Shown one piece after another: positions 1 through 7,159 of a stretch of 10,346 nt of DNA. Source of the stretch: Methanolinea sp. UBA477 (lineage in GTDB: Archaea > Halobacteriota > Methanomicrobia > Methanomicrobiales > Methanospirillaceae); contig DAWO01000096.1 in the NCBI GenBank assembly GCA_002509485.1, positions 1-10,346 of the forward strand, given 5' to 3'. Position numbers and translations under genes: made by a program. Under the pieces are notes generated by a model. It was not told where the DNA came from. It did no database searches and saw nothing but the letters and a program-made list of their open reading frames with translations. How positions within the stretch are numbered: position 1 is the first letter of the stretch; the number at the start of each line of letters is the position of its first letter.

Positions 1-798
1 ACGGGCTATGAACTTGCGTTCAACACCCAGGTCTATCCGGCAGACAACCCCTTATTCAGGAAAGCGATCTCCCACGCCGTGGACCGCGACCGCATCTCCA
101 CCCTTCTCGGTTATGCCCGGCCGAATCCAACGACCTTCCTGATACCGGGGGTTGCCGGAGACTTCGTCAACCCTGATATCACAGGCCTGTACGGATACAA
201 CATCCCCCTTGCAGAAGAACTGCTTCATGATGCAGGATTCGGCAAAGACGCCTCGGGCTCCCTGATCGGTCCCGACGGAAAAGCCGTCGAACTCACAATG
301 CCCCTGGGAGGGAAGGGAGCCATAGGCGGAGCCGACGAAAAGATCGTAACCATTTTCCGGGAGGACCTGGCGCGTCTCGGAATCGGTCTGAAGACAGTGG
401 CCTACGACAACGAGAAGGAATACAGGAAAGCAATGAGCACCGCCCCGGTATTCATCGACGCCATGCCTTCAGGGTTGCATGACGATCCCGACGACCTCGT
501 AAACTTTGCCTACACCCCGCTCGGCGATGAGAACTACTACCGGTACCACAATCCCGGGTATGACGCCCTGGCCCAGGACGTCCGGAATACGACCGACCGT
601 GAGTCCAGGAAGGAGACAGGATACCTGATGCAGGAGATACTTGCACGGGACATTCCCACCGTGCCGATCTGCAGCACCGATACGGTCGCCGCATACCGGA
701 CCGACCGTTTCCGCGGCTGGGAAGAGGCCGTTGATGCGAACGGGGTGGTGGACATGCGGGTGCTGACTGTCATCCGCCCGGTCGATGCATCGTCCTGA
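1..798 (+). CDS. ABC importer substrate-binding protein, family 5, 5'-truncated by window
   Basis: This is the C-terminal 265 residues of an extracytoplasmic solute-binding protein of the SBP_bac_5 family, which delivers peptides, nickel chelates or opine-type ligands to a DppBC-like permease. The reading frame is open from base 1, so the gene begins upstream. The stretch NPLFRKAISHAVDRDRI is the family's characteristic segment. Further typical features follow in order: an AEELLHDAGF helix, a DGK/V-L strand pair, a DDPDDLVNF segment, RYHNPGYDAL, and a late PTVPICSTDTVAAYR strand. The stop lies 8 bases before the first permease gene, so the two are surely co-transcribed. The signal peptide and most of the N-terminal lobe are outside the window. 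The ligand cannot be told from this part; dipeptides, oligopeptides and nickel or metallophore complexes are all open. The family call is firm, the substrate is not. Confidence 0.93.
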   Translation, partial: TGYELAFNTQVYPADNPLFRKAISHAVDRDRISTLLGYARPNPTTFLIPGVAGDFVNPDITGLYGYNIPLAEELLHDAGFGKDASGSLIGPDGKAVELTMPLGGKGAIGGADEKIVTIFREDLARLGIGLKTVAYDNEKEYRKAMSTAPVFIDAMPSGLHDDPDDLVNFAYTPLGDENYYRYHNPGYDALAQDVRNTTDRESRKETGYLMQEILARDIPTVPICSTDTVAAYRTDRFRGWEEAVDANGVVDMRVLTVIRPVDASS

Positions 799-806
799 AC
801 AGGTTC

Positions 807-1820
807 ATGGCGATAAATCCGATCCGAACTCAAACCGTGAGGAAGATGTACTGGAATTACCTGGTAAAAAGGCTGGCAATAAGCATCATCACCTTTTTCA
901 TTGCAGCATGCATCATCTTTCTCCTCTTGAGGACCATGCCCGGCGATTTCGTGAGCAACCTGGTCCTGAGTTTCGGAAATACTCTTCCGCAAGAGACGGT
1001 TGAGGCATTTTACCGTGCAAACGGGCTGGACCGGCCTCTTCACGCCCAGCTCGTCACATTCTTTTCCGGTGCCTTCACCTTCAATACAGGGACGTCATTC
1101 CTCTACGGTGTCCCTGCAGGCGGTCTGATCGCCGATCGCATCGGCTGGACGCTGTTGCTGCTCATTCCGGCCGCGGTCTTCTCCCTCTTCATCGGGGTCT
1201 TGTTGGGTGTCTGGTCGTCCTGGAAACAGGGATCGGGAACCGATTCGAGTCTGCTTGCATTCATGATGGCGGTACGGGCCATTCCCTCGTACTGGTGGGG
1301 GACCATGGCCATCCTCTTCTTCGCGTTCCTCATACCTTTCTTTCCCCTGGGTGGATATACCAGTCTTACCGTCCTGGACAGCGGGCTCTCGATACAGGAC
1401 GTTCTCTGGCATGCCGCCCTCCCGGTTGTTGTGCTCACTCTCGTTGGGATACCCGGCACCTACTACCTGATGCGCAACTCGATGATACATACCCTTCAGG
1501 AAGACTACATTCTTTTTGCCCGGGCACGGGGGCTCCCCGAGACCCGCGTAGTGCGGCACGCGTTCCGCTGTGCTCTTCTTCCGGTTATCACCATGAGCGC
1601 ACTGCAGATTGCAGGCCTCATCATGGGGAGCGTCTTTGTCGAGACCGTCTTCTCATGGCCCGGCGTCGGGCTCCTGACCACGGAAGCCCTGCAGAACAGG
1701 GATCTTCCCGTTCTGGAGGCAATCTTCCTGCTGGACACGGTCGCGATAATTGTTGCCAACCTGGTCGTCGACCTCTCCTATCCCCTTCTCGATCCACGGG
1801 TGAAAAGATATGGCGAGTAA
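807..1820 (+). CDS. ABC importer permease, DppB/NikB-like
   Basis: This is the first integral membrane subunit of the importer, in the cytoplasmic membrane. The N-terminus YLVKRLAISIITFFIAACII followed by FLLLRTMPGD is the hallmark opening of DppB/OppB/NikB proteins. An extracellular loop follows, then five further hydrophobic stretches near residues 113-137, 150-180, 202-222, 258-280 and 303-326. The EAA coupling loop, which contacts the ATPases, is at about 232-256 (EDYILFARARGL...). The family motif FVETVFSWPGVGLL is at 277-290. At 337 residues it is of normal length. The start is uncertain: ATG 807 has only a poor ribosome site, while ATG 846 (residue 14, MYWNYLVKRL) follows GTGAGG and fits the usual N-terminus of the family better. 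Its 3' end overlaps the next permease gene by 11 bases. The substrate is unknown. Confidence 0.94.
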   Translation: MAINPIRTQTVRKMYWNYLVKRLAISIITFFIAACIIFLLLRTMPGDFVSNLVLSFGNTLPQETVEAFYRANGLDRPLHAQLVTFFSGAFTFNTGTSFLYGVPAGGLIADRIGWTLLLLIPAAVFSLFIGVLLGVWSSWKQGSGTDSSLLAFMMAVRAIPSYWWGTMAILFFAFLIPFFPLGGYTSLTVLDSGLSIQDVLWHAALPVVVLTLVGIPGTYYLMRNSMIHTLQEDYILFARARGLPETRVVRHAFRCALLPVITMSALQIAGLIMGSVFVETVFSWPGVGLLTTEALQNRDLPVLEAIFLLDTVAIIVANLVVDLSYPLLDPRVKRYGE

Positions 1821-2637
1821 ACAGAGGATACTCCTGGGGCTTGCACTTTCCATAATCGCGGTTTACGTTATCATCGCCATTGCAGCCCCGCTCCTCACCC
1901 CATACTCTCCAATGACTTCGTGCGGACCACCGCTCCAGTCACCGGGTCCCGACCACCTGCTGGGCACCGACGACCTGGGAAGAGATATCGCCGCTGAACT
2001 GGTATACGGGACCAGGTTTGCACTTGTCATCGGTTTTGCGGGAGCCGCAATCGCAGTCACCATCAGTGCCACCGTTGGAATCGCGCTCGGCTACACCGGC
2101 GGGCGGACCGACGAAGTGTGCAGCCGGATAATCGACGTCATGATGGCTATCCCCCAGTTCCCGCTGCTCCTCGTCCTGACCCTCTTCTTCACCCCCGGGC
2201 TCTTCCTCATCGCCCTGATCATGGGGGTCCTGGCCGGTATCCACGGGATACGCCTCATCCGGTCGCAGGTCCTTTCCACATCCCAGGCGCCGTTCATCGA
2301 GGGCGTCAGGGGACTTGGGGCGGGGGACGGGTATATCATGCGCCATCACATCCTTCCGGCGCTCGGACCCCTCCTGTCGGTCAAGTTCGTATCAACCGCA
2401 CAGCACTTCATGGTTATCGGGGTAGGCCTTGGATTTCTCGGCCTCGTGGACCCGAATGTCACAGACTGGGGCCAGATGATCTCCCGGGCAACCCAGTACG
2501 GCGGGTTCTCCCTCGGGCTCTGGTGGTGGCTCGTCCCGCCCGGCATCGCGATCACGGTAATTTCGATTGCCCTGGGAGTTCTCGGAACCAGGACCGAAGA
2601 GGCGAACAACCCGCGCCTGACACTTGCACGGATGTGA
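1810..2637 (+). CDS. ABC importer permease, DppC/NikC-like
   Basis: This is the second membrane subunit, which pairs with the preceding DppB-like protein to form the pore. One N-terminal membrane helix (about residues 7-29) is followed by the DppC hallmark PGPDHLLGTDDLGRDI (45-60). The membrane domain has helices near 70-95, 112-146, 190-212 and 236-258. The EAA loop is at about 162-187 (PFIEGVRGLGAGDGYIMRHH). The motif GLGFLGLVDPNVTDWGQMI at 206-224 is also typical. The length of 275 residues is normal. The start ATG lies inside the end of the previous gene and has GGTGAAAAG just upstream. The gene ends five bases before the first ATPase gene. No defect is visible. The fold and role are certain, the cargo is not. 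Confidence 0.94.
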   Translation: MASKQRILLGLALSIIAVYVIIAIAAPLLTPYSPMTSCGPPLQSPGPDHLLGTDDLGRDIAAELVYGTRFALVIGFAGAAIAVTISATVGIALGYTGGRTDEVCSRIIDVMMAIPQFPLLLVLTLFFTPGLFLIALIMGVLAGIHGIRLIRSQVLSTSQAPFIEGVRGLGAGDGYIMRHHILPALGPLLSVKFVSTAQHFMVIGVGLGFLGLVDPNVTDWGQMISRATQYGGFSLGLWWWLVPPGIAITVISIALGVLGTRTEEANNPRLTLARM

Positions 2638-2642
2638 AAGAC

Positions 2643-3584
2643 ATGAATTCGGAGCTTCTTGCTACAAGGAAACTGTCGATCAGGATGTGTTCATGTTCCG
2701 GACCGCAAACCCTGATTGGACCCGTGGACCTTTCCGTGCCGGAGAAGGGAATCACCGCACTTGTAGGCGAGTCCGGCTGCGGGAAGACTGTTGTAAGCCT
2801 TGCCATCCTGGGTCTCCTCCCCGCCGGATCCGAAGCGAAGGGAGTAATCTCCTTCAACGGGACGGATCTCCTTTCTCTCAAGGAGAAAGAGCTTAGAGAA
2901 ATGCGGGGAAAGGAGATAGCCTACATCCCCCAGAACCCCGCTACAGCCTTGACCCCTGTACTCTCGGCAGAAGACCAGATAGCCGAAACTCTCTATTATC
3001 ACGAAGGGCTCACAGGCGCATCCCTGCACCGGAAGGTCATTTCACTGTTGGAGAGCATGGGTCTTTACAATCCGGAGCATGTGGCGCGTTCCTGCCCGCA
3101 TACGCTCTCGGGCGGGATGAGGAGGAGGGTGGCAATCGCCGCGGCCCTTGCCTGCAGTCCCAGGCTAATCATCGCCGATGAGCCGACTTCCGGCCTGGAT
3201 TCCCGTACCAGGAAGAACGTACTGGACCTGCTGGGGAGATCTTCAGAGGGTCGGGCCATGCTCCTCATCACCCATGACCTTGAAGCGGCGTTATCTGTCT
3301 CGGATCGCATAACAGTCATGTATGCGGGTGAGGTCGTGGAAACCGGAGACATAATGGACGTATTTGACTCCCCAGCCCACCCCTACACGCGTGCACTCTT
3401 ATCGGCAACACCATCACGCGGGCTCATTCCGATACCCGGGAACAGCCCGCTTCTGTCAACAATTCCAGAGGGCTGCAGGTTTGCCCCACGGTGCCCTCAT
3501 TCCACTGCCCGGTGCAGACTACGCCACCCATCCCTTACCCGCCTGTCGGGTACGAGAGTCGTGCGATGTGATATGCCATGCTGA
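2643..3584 (+). CDS. ABC importer ATPase, DppD/OppD-like
   Basis: This is one of two nucleotide-binding subunits that power the importer from the cytoplasmic face. In 313 residues it shows Walker A GESGCGKT (42-49), a Q-loop glutamine in IPQNP (95-99), the signature LSGGM (155-159), Walker B LIIADE (175-180), D-loop SGLD (183-186) and the switch histidine in LITHD (H211). The C-terminal oligopeptide-transporter extension follows, with HPYTRALLSATP and the cysteine pattern GCRFAPRCP...C...RC (C278, C284, C291, C309). In some relatives such cysteines hold an iron-sulfur cluster. The frame stays open far upstream (to 2118), but that part only shadows the permease. ATG 2643, after GTGAAAG and 5 bases past the permease stop, gives the normal N-terminus. 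It overlaps the next ATPase gene by the 7 bases ATGCTGA. Confidence 0.94.
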   Translation: MNSELLATRKLSIRMCSCSGPQTLIGPVDLSVPEKGITALVGESGCGKTVVSLAILGLLPAGSEAKGVISFNGTDLLSLKEKELREMRGKEIAYIPQNPATALTPVLSAEDQIAETLYYHEGLTGASLHRKVISLLESMGLYNPEHVARSCPHTLSGGMRRRVAIAAALACSPRLIIADEPTSGLDSRTRKNVLDLLGRSSEGRAMLLITHDLEAALSVSDRITVMYAGEVVETGDIMDVFDSPAHPYTRALLSATPSRGLIPIPGNSPLLSTIPEGCRFAPRCPHSTARCRLRHPSLTRLSGTRVVRCDMPC

Positions 3585-4504
3585 CGGTGACCGGCCTTGT
3601 CAGGCATTTCCAGGCCATGCATTCAGGATCGGTGCCCGTCCGGGCAGTCGACGGGGTGAGTTTTACCCTCGCCGACGGGGAACTGGTGGGGCTTACCGGG
3701 GAGTCCGGGTGCGGTAAATCGACCCTTGCCCGGACACTGCTTCGTCTTGTCGAGCCGACGAGCGGGACGGTCGAACTGGATGGAACCCAGGTCACCGCCC
3801 TGTCACGTAGCGGACTTCGAAAATTCCGTCCTCGCATGCAGCTGATATCGCAGGACCCGGAGAGCGCTTTTAATCCGCGTAACAAGATCGGTGAGAGCGT
3901 GGCCGAGCCGTTCCGGGTCCTGCACGGCGTTTCCCTGAAAAAGGCCATCGAAATGTCGGAAGATTACCTTTCCATGGCGGGATTCGACATGGAGCTTGTG
4001 GAGCGTTACCCCTTCGAACTGTCAGGGGGGCAGATCCAGAGGGCTGCCGTTGCACGGGCTCTTGCGTGCCGACCGTCGCTTATCGTCGCAGATGAACCGA
4101 CTTCCTCGCTGGACCCGTCGGCACAGGCGCAGATCGCACAGACATTCCAGCGTATCAACAGTGAACACGGAATCTCGCTCCTCTGGATCTCCCACGATCT
4201 GCCCCTCCTTTCCTGCGTGTGCGACAGGATCGCTGTGATGCATGCCGGAAAGATCGTGGAATGCGGACCGCCCGGGGATATAACCATCAGGCCGGTCCAC
4301 CACGCCACAAGATCTCCTACGGATATAATGAGCGCAACACTCTCCGATCGGCCGCCTGTTGGCGTTCTCAACGAGGAATTTTACCGGGAATCGCAGTACA
4401 GGGCAGCACGGGACTCCTCCGGGACAACTGTACGTCCGCAGAACACGTATTCACCCTTCACCGGACTTCAAACAGACGATAAAACCCGGAGTCGCCATAC
4501 ATGA
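3578..4504 (+). CDS. ABC importer ATPase, DppF/OppF-like
   Basis: This is the partner ATPase of the preceding DppD-like subunit. Motifs in the 308-residue product are Walker A GESGCGKST (41-49), Q-loop SQDPESAFNP (91-100, a DppF-type segment), signature LSGGQ (148-152), Walker B SLIVADE (167-173), SSLD D-loop (176-179) and H-loop ISHD (H206). The HAGKIVECG strand and a diverged HHATRSPTDIMSAT segment correspond to the usual HPYTRxLLxAxP. The last 50 or so residues are polar, match no family pattern I know, and lack the cysteine motif that the sister ATPase has. I checked the other frames there and saw no better continuation, so this looks like a diverged tail rather than a frameshift. Its stop overlaps the next start (ATGA at 4501-4504), which suggests translational coupling. 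Confidence 0.92.
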   Translation: MLTVTGLVRHFQAMHSGSVPVRAVDGVSFTLADGELVGLTGESGCGKSTLARTLLRLVEPTSGTVELDGTQVTALSRSGLRKFRPRMQLISQDPESAFNPRNKIGESVAEPFRVLHGVSLKKAIEMSEDYLSMAGFDMELVERYPFELSGGQIQRAAVARALACRPSLIVADEPTSSLDPSAQAQIAQTFQRINSEHGISLLWISHDLPLLSCVCDRIAVMHAGKIVECGPPGDITIRPVHHATRSPTDIMSATLSDRPPVGVLNEEFYRESQYRAARDSSGTTVRPQNTYSPFTGLQTDDKTRSRHT

Positions 4505-5076
4505 CCCGGAAGACTGCCAGGGGCAGGGATGCGTCTTCTCCGCCGGTATTCATCCTTACCGGCCCTCCCCAGGGAGGGAAGACCACCCATCTCCACAAGA
4601 TCCTGTCGTTCCTCGGAAACCGCGGATACAATTTGAATGGGTTTATCACGCACGGCCTCATGGAAGAAGGTATCCGGACCGGGTTTGTCCTCGAAACCAT
4701 ACCCACCGGAGAGTGCATCCACCTCTGTGGTACGACGCCTTCACCGGACACTGTAAGATGGAGGCGGTTTTACTTTTCCAATGAAGGCATCGAAGTGGGA
4801 ATACGGGCTCTGTCAGACAACGGCCCTCACCGGCCAGAACTTACAATTGTGGACGAAGTCGGTCCCTTCGAACTCCAGGGAGGGGTATGGGCGCCCTATC
4901 TCGATAAAATCGTTTTCGTATACCCGCGCCCTCTTCTCCTGGTGGTCCGCGAGACACTGGTCGACGCGGTAATCGAGAGATGGCGTCTTTCTGATCCGCA
5001 CATACTGCAGATTCCACTGGATGCAAGTCTGGCGGCCAGGATGATTTCAGAGGAAATTGTGGAATGGAAACGGTGA
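4501..5076 (+). CDS. THEP1-like P-loop NTPase at the end of the importer operon
   Basis: This 191-residue protein resembles the THEP1 nucleoside-triphosphatase family (NTPase_1), which hydrolyses ATP/GTP and other NTPs in vitro and whose cellular role is poorly known. Walker A is FILTGPPQGGKTT (17-29). The family segment GFITHGLMEEGIRTGFVLE (47-65) and Walker B LTIVDEVGPFEL (114-125) are both recognisable, and LLVVRETLVDAVIERW (146-161) fits the later helix. The first 14 residues are polar and may be a non-conserved extension. No membrane segment or signal is present, so it should be cytoplasmic. The start codon shares ATGA with the stop of the second importer ATPase, so it belongs to that operon. 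This suggests, without proving, a job linked to the imported ligand, such as nucleotide handling or metal insertion. A nucleoside kinase-like activity is an alternative. Confidence 0.8.
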   Translation: MTRKTARGRDASSPPVFILTGPPQGGKTTHLHKILSFLGNRGYNLNGFITHGLMEEGIRTGFVLETIPTGECIHLCGTTPSPDTVRWRRFYFSNEGIEVGIRALSDNGPHRPELTIVDEVGPFELQGGVWAPYLDKIVFVYPRPLLLVVRETLVDAVIERWRLSDPHILQIPLDASLAARMISEEIVEWKR

Positions 5077-5138
5077 CATCCACAGGGGTTGGAAGATAAT
5101 CAAAATGCATATTAATGCTGTAAACGGCCCGGTCTTTC

Positions 5139-5390
5139 CTATCGACATGCCGTACCTGGAGCAATATTGATATCCTCATCGTCCAAATGGACGATCCGTG
5201 ACGGTTCATCGATCGGGTCCGGCAGAATCCCCATATATTCGCTCATATCGGGATTGCCGTCGACGTTTTTTCCTGCACTGCCGACGACGTGGATTATCCT
5301 CTCGTGTAAAAAAGCTCTATCTATCGGAAAGATACTGTTCGAACTGTGAGGAAAAATCCCGGACCGGATCTGGCCTGTTCCCTGTTGCAT
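5139..5390 (-). other. Unrecognised minus-strand reading frame, possible gene remnant
   Basis: This 83-codon minus-strand frame begins with ATG at 5390-5388 and ends in TAG. Its C-terminal half (…NPDMSEYMGILPDPIDEP, then SRIVHLDDEDINI) is acidic and composed like a real soluble protein. The N-terminal part (GQIRSGIFPHSSNSIF) is less convincing. The start overlaps the stop of another minus-strand frame as TAATG. I recognise no family and see no clear ribosome binding site, so it may be a remnant, a small unknown gene or chance. It sits in the 540-base gap between the importer operon and the DUF234-type ATPase gene. The AT-rich stretch at 5094-5118 below its end has no identifiable signal beyond base composition. 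Confidence 0.25.
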
Positions 5391-5602
5391 TACCCACAGT
5401 CGGTGGCGGTCGTGGGGGCATCTAGGGGAAGCGCCGTTTCCAAGTCGTCCCAGGTGATCTCACCCCGGGCGATATTGGCCTGGAGACCGGTTTCCTGTGA
5501 CAATTGTATCTGCGATCCGCTCGCTGCTCCCAAGATCGGTCCGGAAACTGGCAGAGAGTGCGCTGTCCTGCTCTGGCGGAACAGACCACATGCCCCGGAT
5601 AT
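5390..5602 (-). pseudogene. Unrecognised minus-strand coding-like fragment, 5' end lost
   Basis: On the minus strand, the frame from about 5602 down to a TAA at 5392-5390 reads like a genuine protein end: PVSGPILGAASGSQIQL, then ETGLQANIARGEITWDDLE and TALPLDAPTTATDCG. The frame stays formally open above 5602, but there it runs antisense through the AT-rich ATPase gene and reads as hydrophobic, serine-rich noise. A real start is therefore missing. Base composition changes sharply at about 5595-5605, which would fit truncation by insertion of the ATPase gene. The family is unknown to me. The call rests only on amino acid texture and on the compositional break. Confidence 0.25.
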
Positions 5603-5610
5603 ATGATAAA
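5599..5610 (+). promoter_or_regulatory. Probable TATA element for the DUF234-type ATPase gene
   Basis: The AT-rich stretch ATATATGATAAA begins directly after GC-rich DNA. Archaeal transcription usually starts about 25 bases beyond the TATA centre, which would be near 5630. That leaves almost no leader before ATG 5637 and would fit a leaderless transcript. No Shine-Dalgarno motif is visible before either possible ATG. Confidence 0.4.
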
Positions 5611-5618
5611 ATAGTTGT

Positions 5619-7010
5619 ATGCAAAGTATAATACTTATGATACAACTTTTCGTGAACAGGGAGAGGGAACTGGATCTCCTCAACCGAAAATATGCTGAAC
5701 ATTCATCCCAGCTTATCGTTTTATACGGAAAGCGGAGGATTGGAAAGACCGAACTGATAAAAAAATTCCTCGAAGACAAGGACGGGGCATATATCCTCTG
5801 CACAAATGACAGCACGGAAGAGAATATCGGGGAGATGAAGGACAAATTCGCTGCCCTTACCGGTAAAGAATATTTCAGGGATATTGATGTCTCATCCTTT
5901 TATCCGTTGTTCAGGCACCTTTCGGAGGAGTTGGACGGCAGAAAGGCGGTAATTGTTATCGATGAATTTCCCTATCTGATTGAGTTGAACCGCGGAGTCG
6001 TATCCGTATTCCAGAAGATCTGGGACGAACTCCTTGTGGACAGCACTATATTCCTGATACTCTGCGGCTCTTCGATGGGAATGATGGAAAACGAGGTTTT
6101 AGCCCATAAAAGCCCGCTATACGGGAGAAGAACGGGAGAGTGGAACGTGTCCCCGATGTCGTTTCCGCATGTGAAATATTTTTATACGGACTATGAAAAG
6201 TCCGACCTCTTCCATGTATGGGCGATATGCGGAGGCGTTCCTTTCTACCTTCAGAAACTTGACGACTCCTTCACCGTTGAAGAAAATATAAAGGAAAAAA
6301 TCCTCAAAAAAGGTGAAATCCTGTACAACGAGCCCCGGGTTTTATTGAGGGGAGAGTTCAGGGAGCCGAAAACATATACCCTGATCCTCAAATATCTCTC
6401 CATCGGATACAATAAACCGGGTGAATTATCCTCAGTCACCGGAATCGAAAAGGGTAATCTCTCAAAATACCTCTCAGTGCTCGAAAACCTCCATTTTATT
6501 GAGTATATACTTCCTCTTGGAAGGAGAAAAGGCGGGATCTATGAGATCACTGACCAGTTCTTCAGGTTCTGGTTCAGATTTGTCTATCCGAACCTGTCGG
6601 ATCTCGAAATGGGCCTTGTTGGCGAAGTCTATTCCCGTATCTCTTCTGACCTCAACGCATATTACGGAAAACAGTTTGAGCGGCTGGTGATCGAACAGGT
6701 AAAGACAAAAGAAGTCCCCCTTCCGTTCTCTTTTACCGATGTCAGACCCTGGTGGCATAAAGAACATGAGATTGATGCAGTCGTCACGAACCCGGAGAAG
6801 AAGGAGATCTTATTTGTTGAATGCAAATGGAAGAGTCTTGACAGAACAGCTGCCGGGAGGATCCTTTCAGGGCTTGAGAGAAAGTCGGGCTATGTCCAGT
6901 GGAATAATGAATCCAGGAAGGAGTACTTTGCTTTGTTTGCAAAGAAGATAGATGGAAAAGAAGCTCTTCGTGAAAAGGGGTATAGTGTATTTGACCTGGA
7001 TGATCTCTGA
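5619..7010 (+). CDS. Archaeal AAA ATPase with DUF234-type, nuclease-like C-terminus
   Basis: This 463-residue protein matches the archaeal ATPase family (ATPase_2 plus DUF234), whose function is poorly known. The opening FVNRERELDLL is typical. Walker A is YGKRRIGKTE (36-45) and Walker B is VIVIDEFPYL (111-120). CGSSMGMM (149-156), followed by an LYGRRTGEW segment, is the usual sensor region. A winged-helix-like part covers about 255-310. The C-terminal domain contains HEIDAVV (383-389) and ILFVECKWK (397-405). D386, E401 and K403 form a PD-(D/E)xK-like set, suggesting a nuclease-type fold, active or not. ATG 5619 is the longest start, but ATG 5637 gives the family's usual N-terminus and suits the TATA position. 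The gene is clearly more AT- and lysine-rich than its neighbours, which suggests horizontal transfer. It stands alone with degraded genes on both sides. Confidence 0.9.
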   Translation: MQSIILMIQLFVNRERELDLLNRKYAEHSSQLIVLYGKRRIGKTELIKKFLEDKDGAYILCTNDSTEENIGEMKDKFAALTGKEYFRDIDVSSFYPLFRHLSEELDGRKAVIVIDEFPYLIELNRGVVSVFQKIWDELLVDSTIFLILCGSSMGMMENEVLAHKSPLYGRRTGEWNVSPMSFPHVKYFYTDYEKSDLFHVWAICGGVPFYLQKLDDSFTVEENIKEKILKKGEILYNEPRVLLRGEFREPKTYTLILKYLSIGYNKPGELSSVTGIEKGNLSKYLSVLENLHFIEYILPLGRRKGGIYEITDQFFRFWFRFVYPNLSDLEMGLVGEVYSRISSDLNAYYGKQFERLVIEQVKTKEVPLPFSFTDVRPWWHKEHEIDAVVTNPEKKEILFVECKWKSLDRTAAGRILSGLERKSGYVQWNNESRKEYFALFAKKIDGKEALREKGYSVFDLDDL

Positions 7011-7150
7011 TCAGAGTTGTTTTTGGGAGTGTACTGGCAAAAGATACTCTCTCCATGGCATGCAGGGACAGGCCGGGAGAAAAGACCATTCCTGTCTGTT
7101 TTTATGAGGCTGTACCCGGAAAACAGTCCTTCCCGTATAACTTTCATGCC

Positions 7151-7159
7151 AAAAAAAAA
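7151..7159 (-). terminator. T-run terminator behind the cobaltochelatase remnant
   Basis: Nine A residues on the plus strand give TTTTTTTTT on the minus strand, starting right after the TGA that closes the restored tail frame of the CbiK remnant. Oligo-T tracts of this kind end transcription in archaea. Its exact placement supports the view that this TGA is the original gene end. From here back to 7011, the 140 bases behind the ATPase gene hold nothing I can support. Confidence 0.5.

Noticed and set aside
2118..2642. Long N-terminal extension of the first importer ATPase frame
   Set aside because: It runs through the permease gene in another frame, is rich in proline, arginine and histidine, and has no domain character. 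ATG 2643 gives the normal family N-terminus.
4280..4504. Frameshift in the tail of the second importer ATPase
   Set aside because: The HHATRSPTDIMSAT segment still fits the family's HPYTR region in the same frame, and the other frames show no better family match.
5139..5602. N-terminal part of the cobaltochelatase remnant in the 5139-5602 block
   Set aside because: Neither minus-strand frame there shows the expected CbiK start motifs, so the two remnants are probably separate genes.
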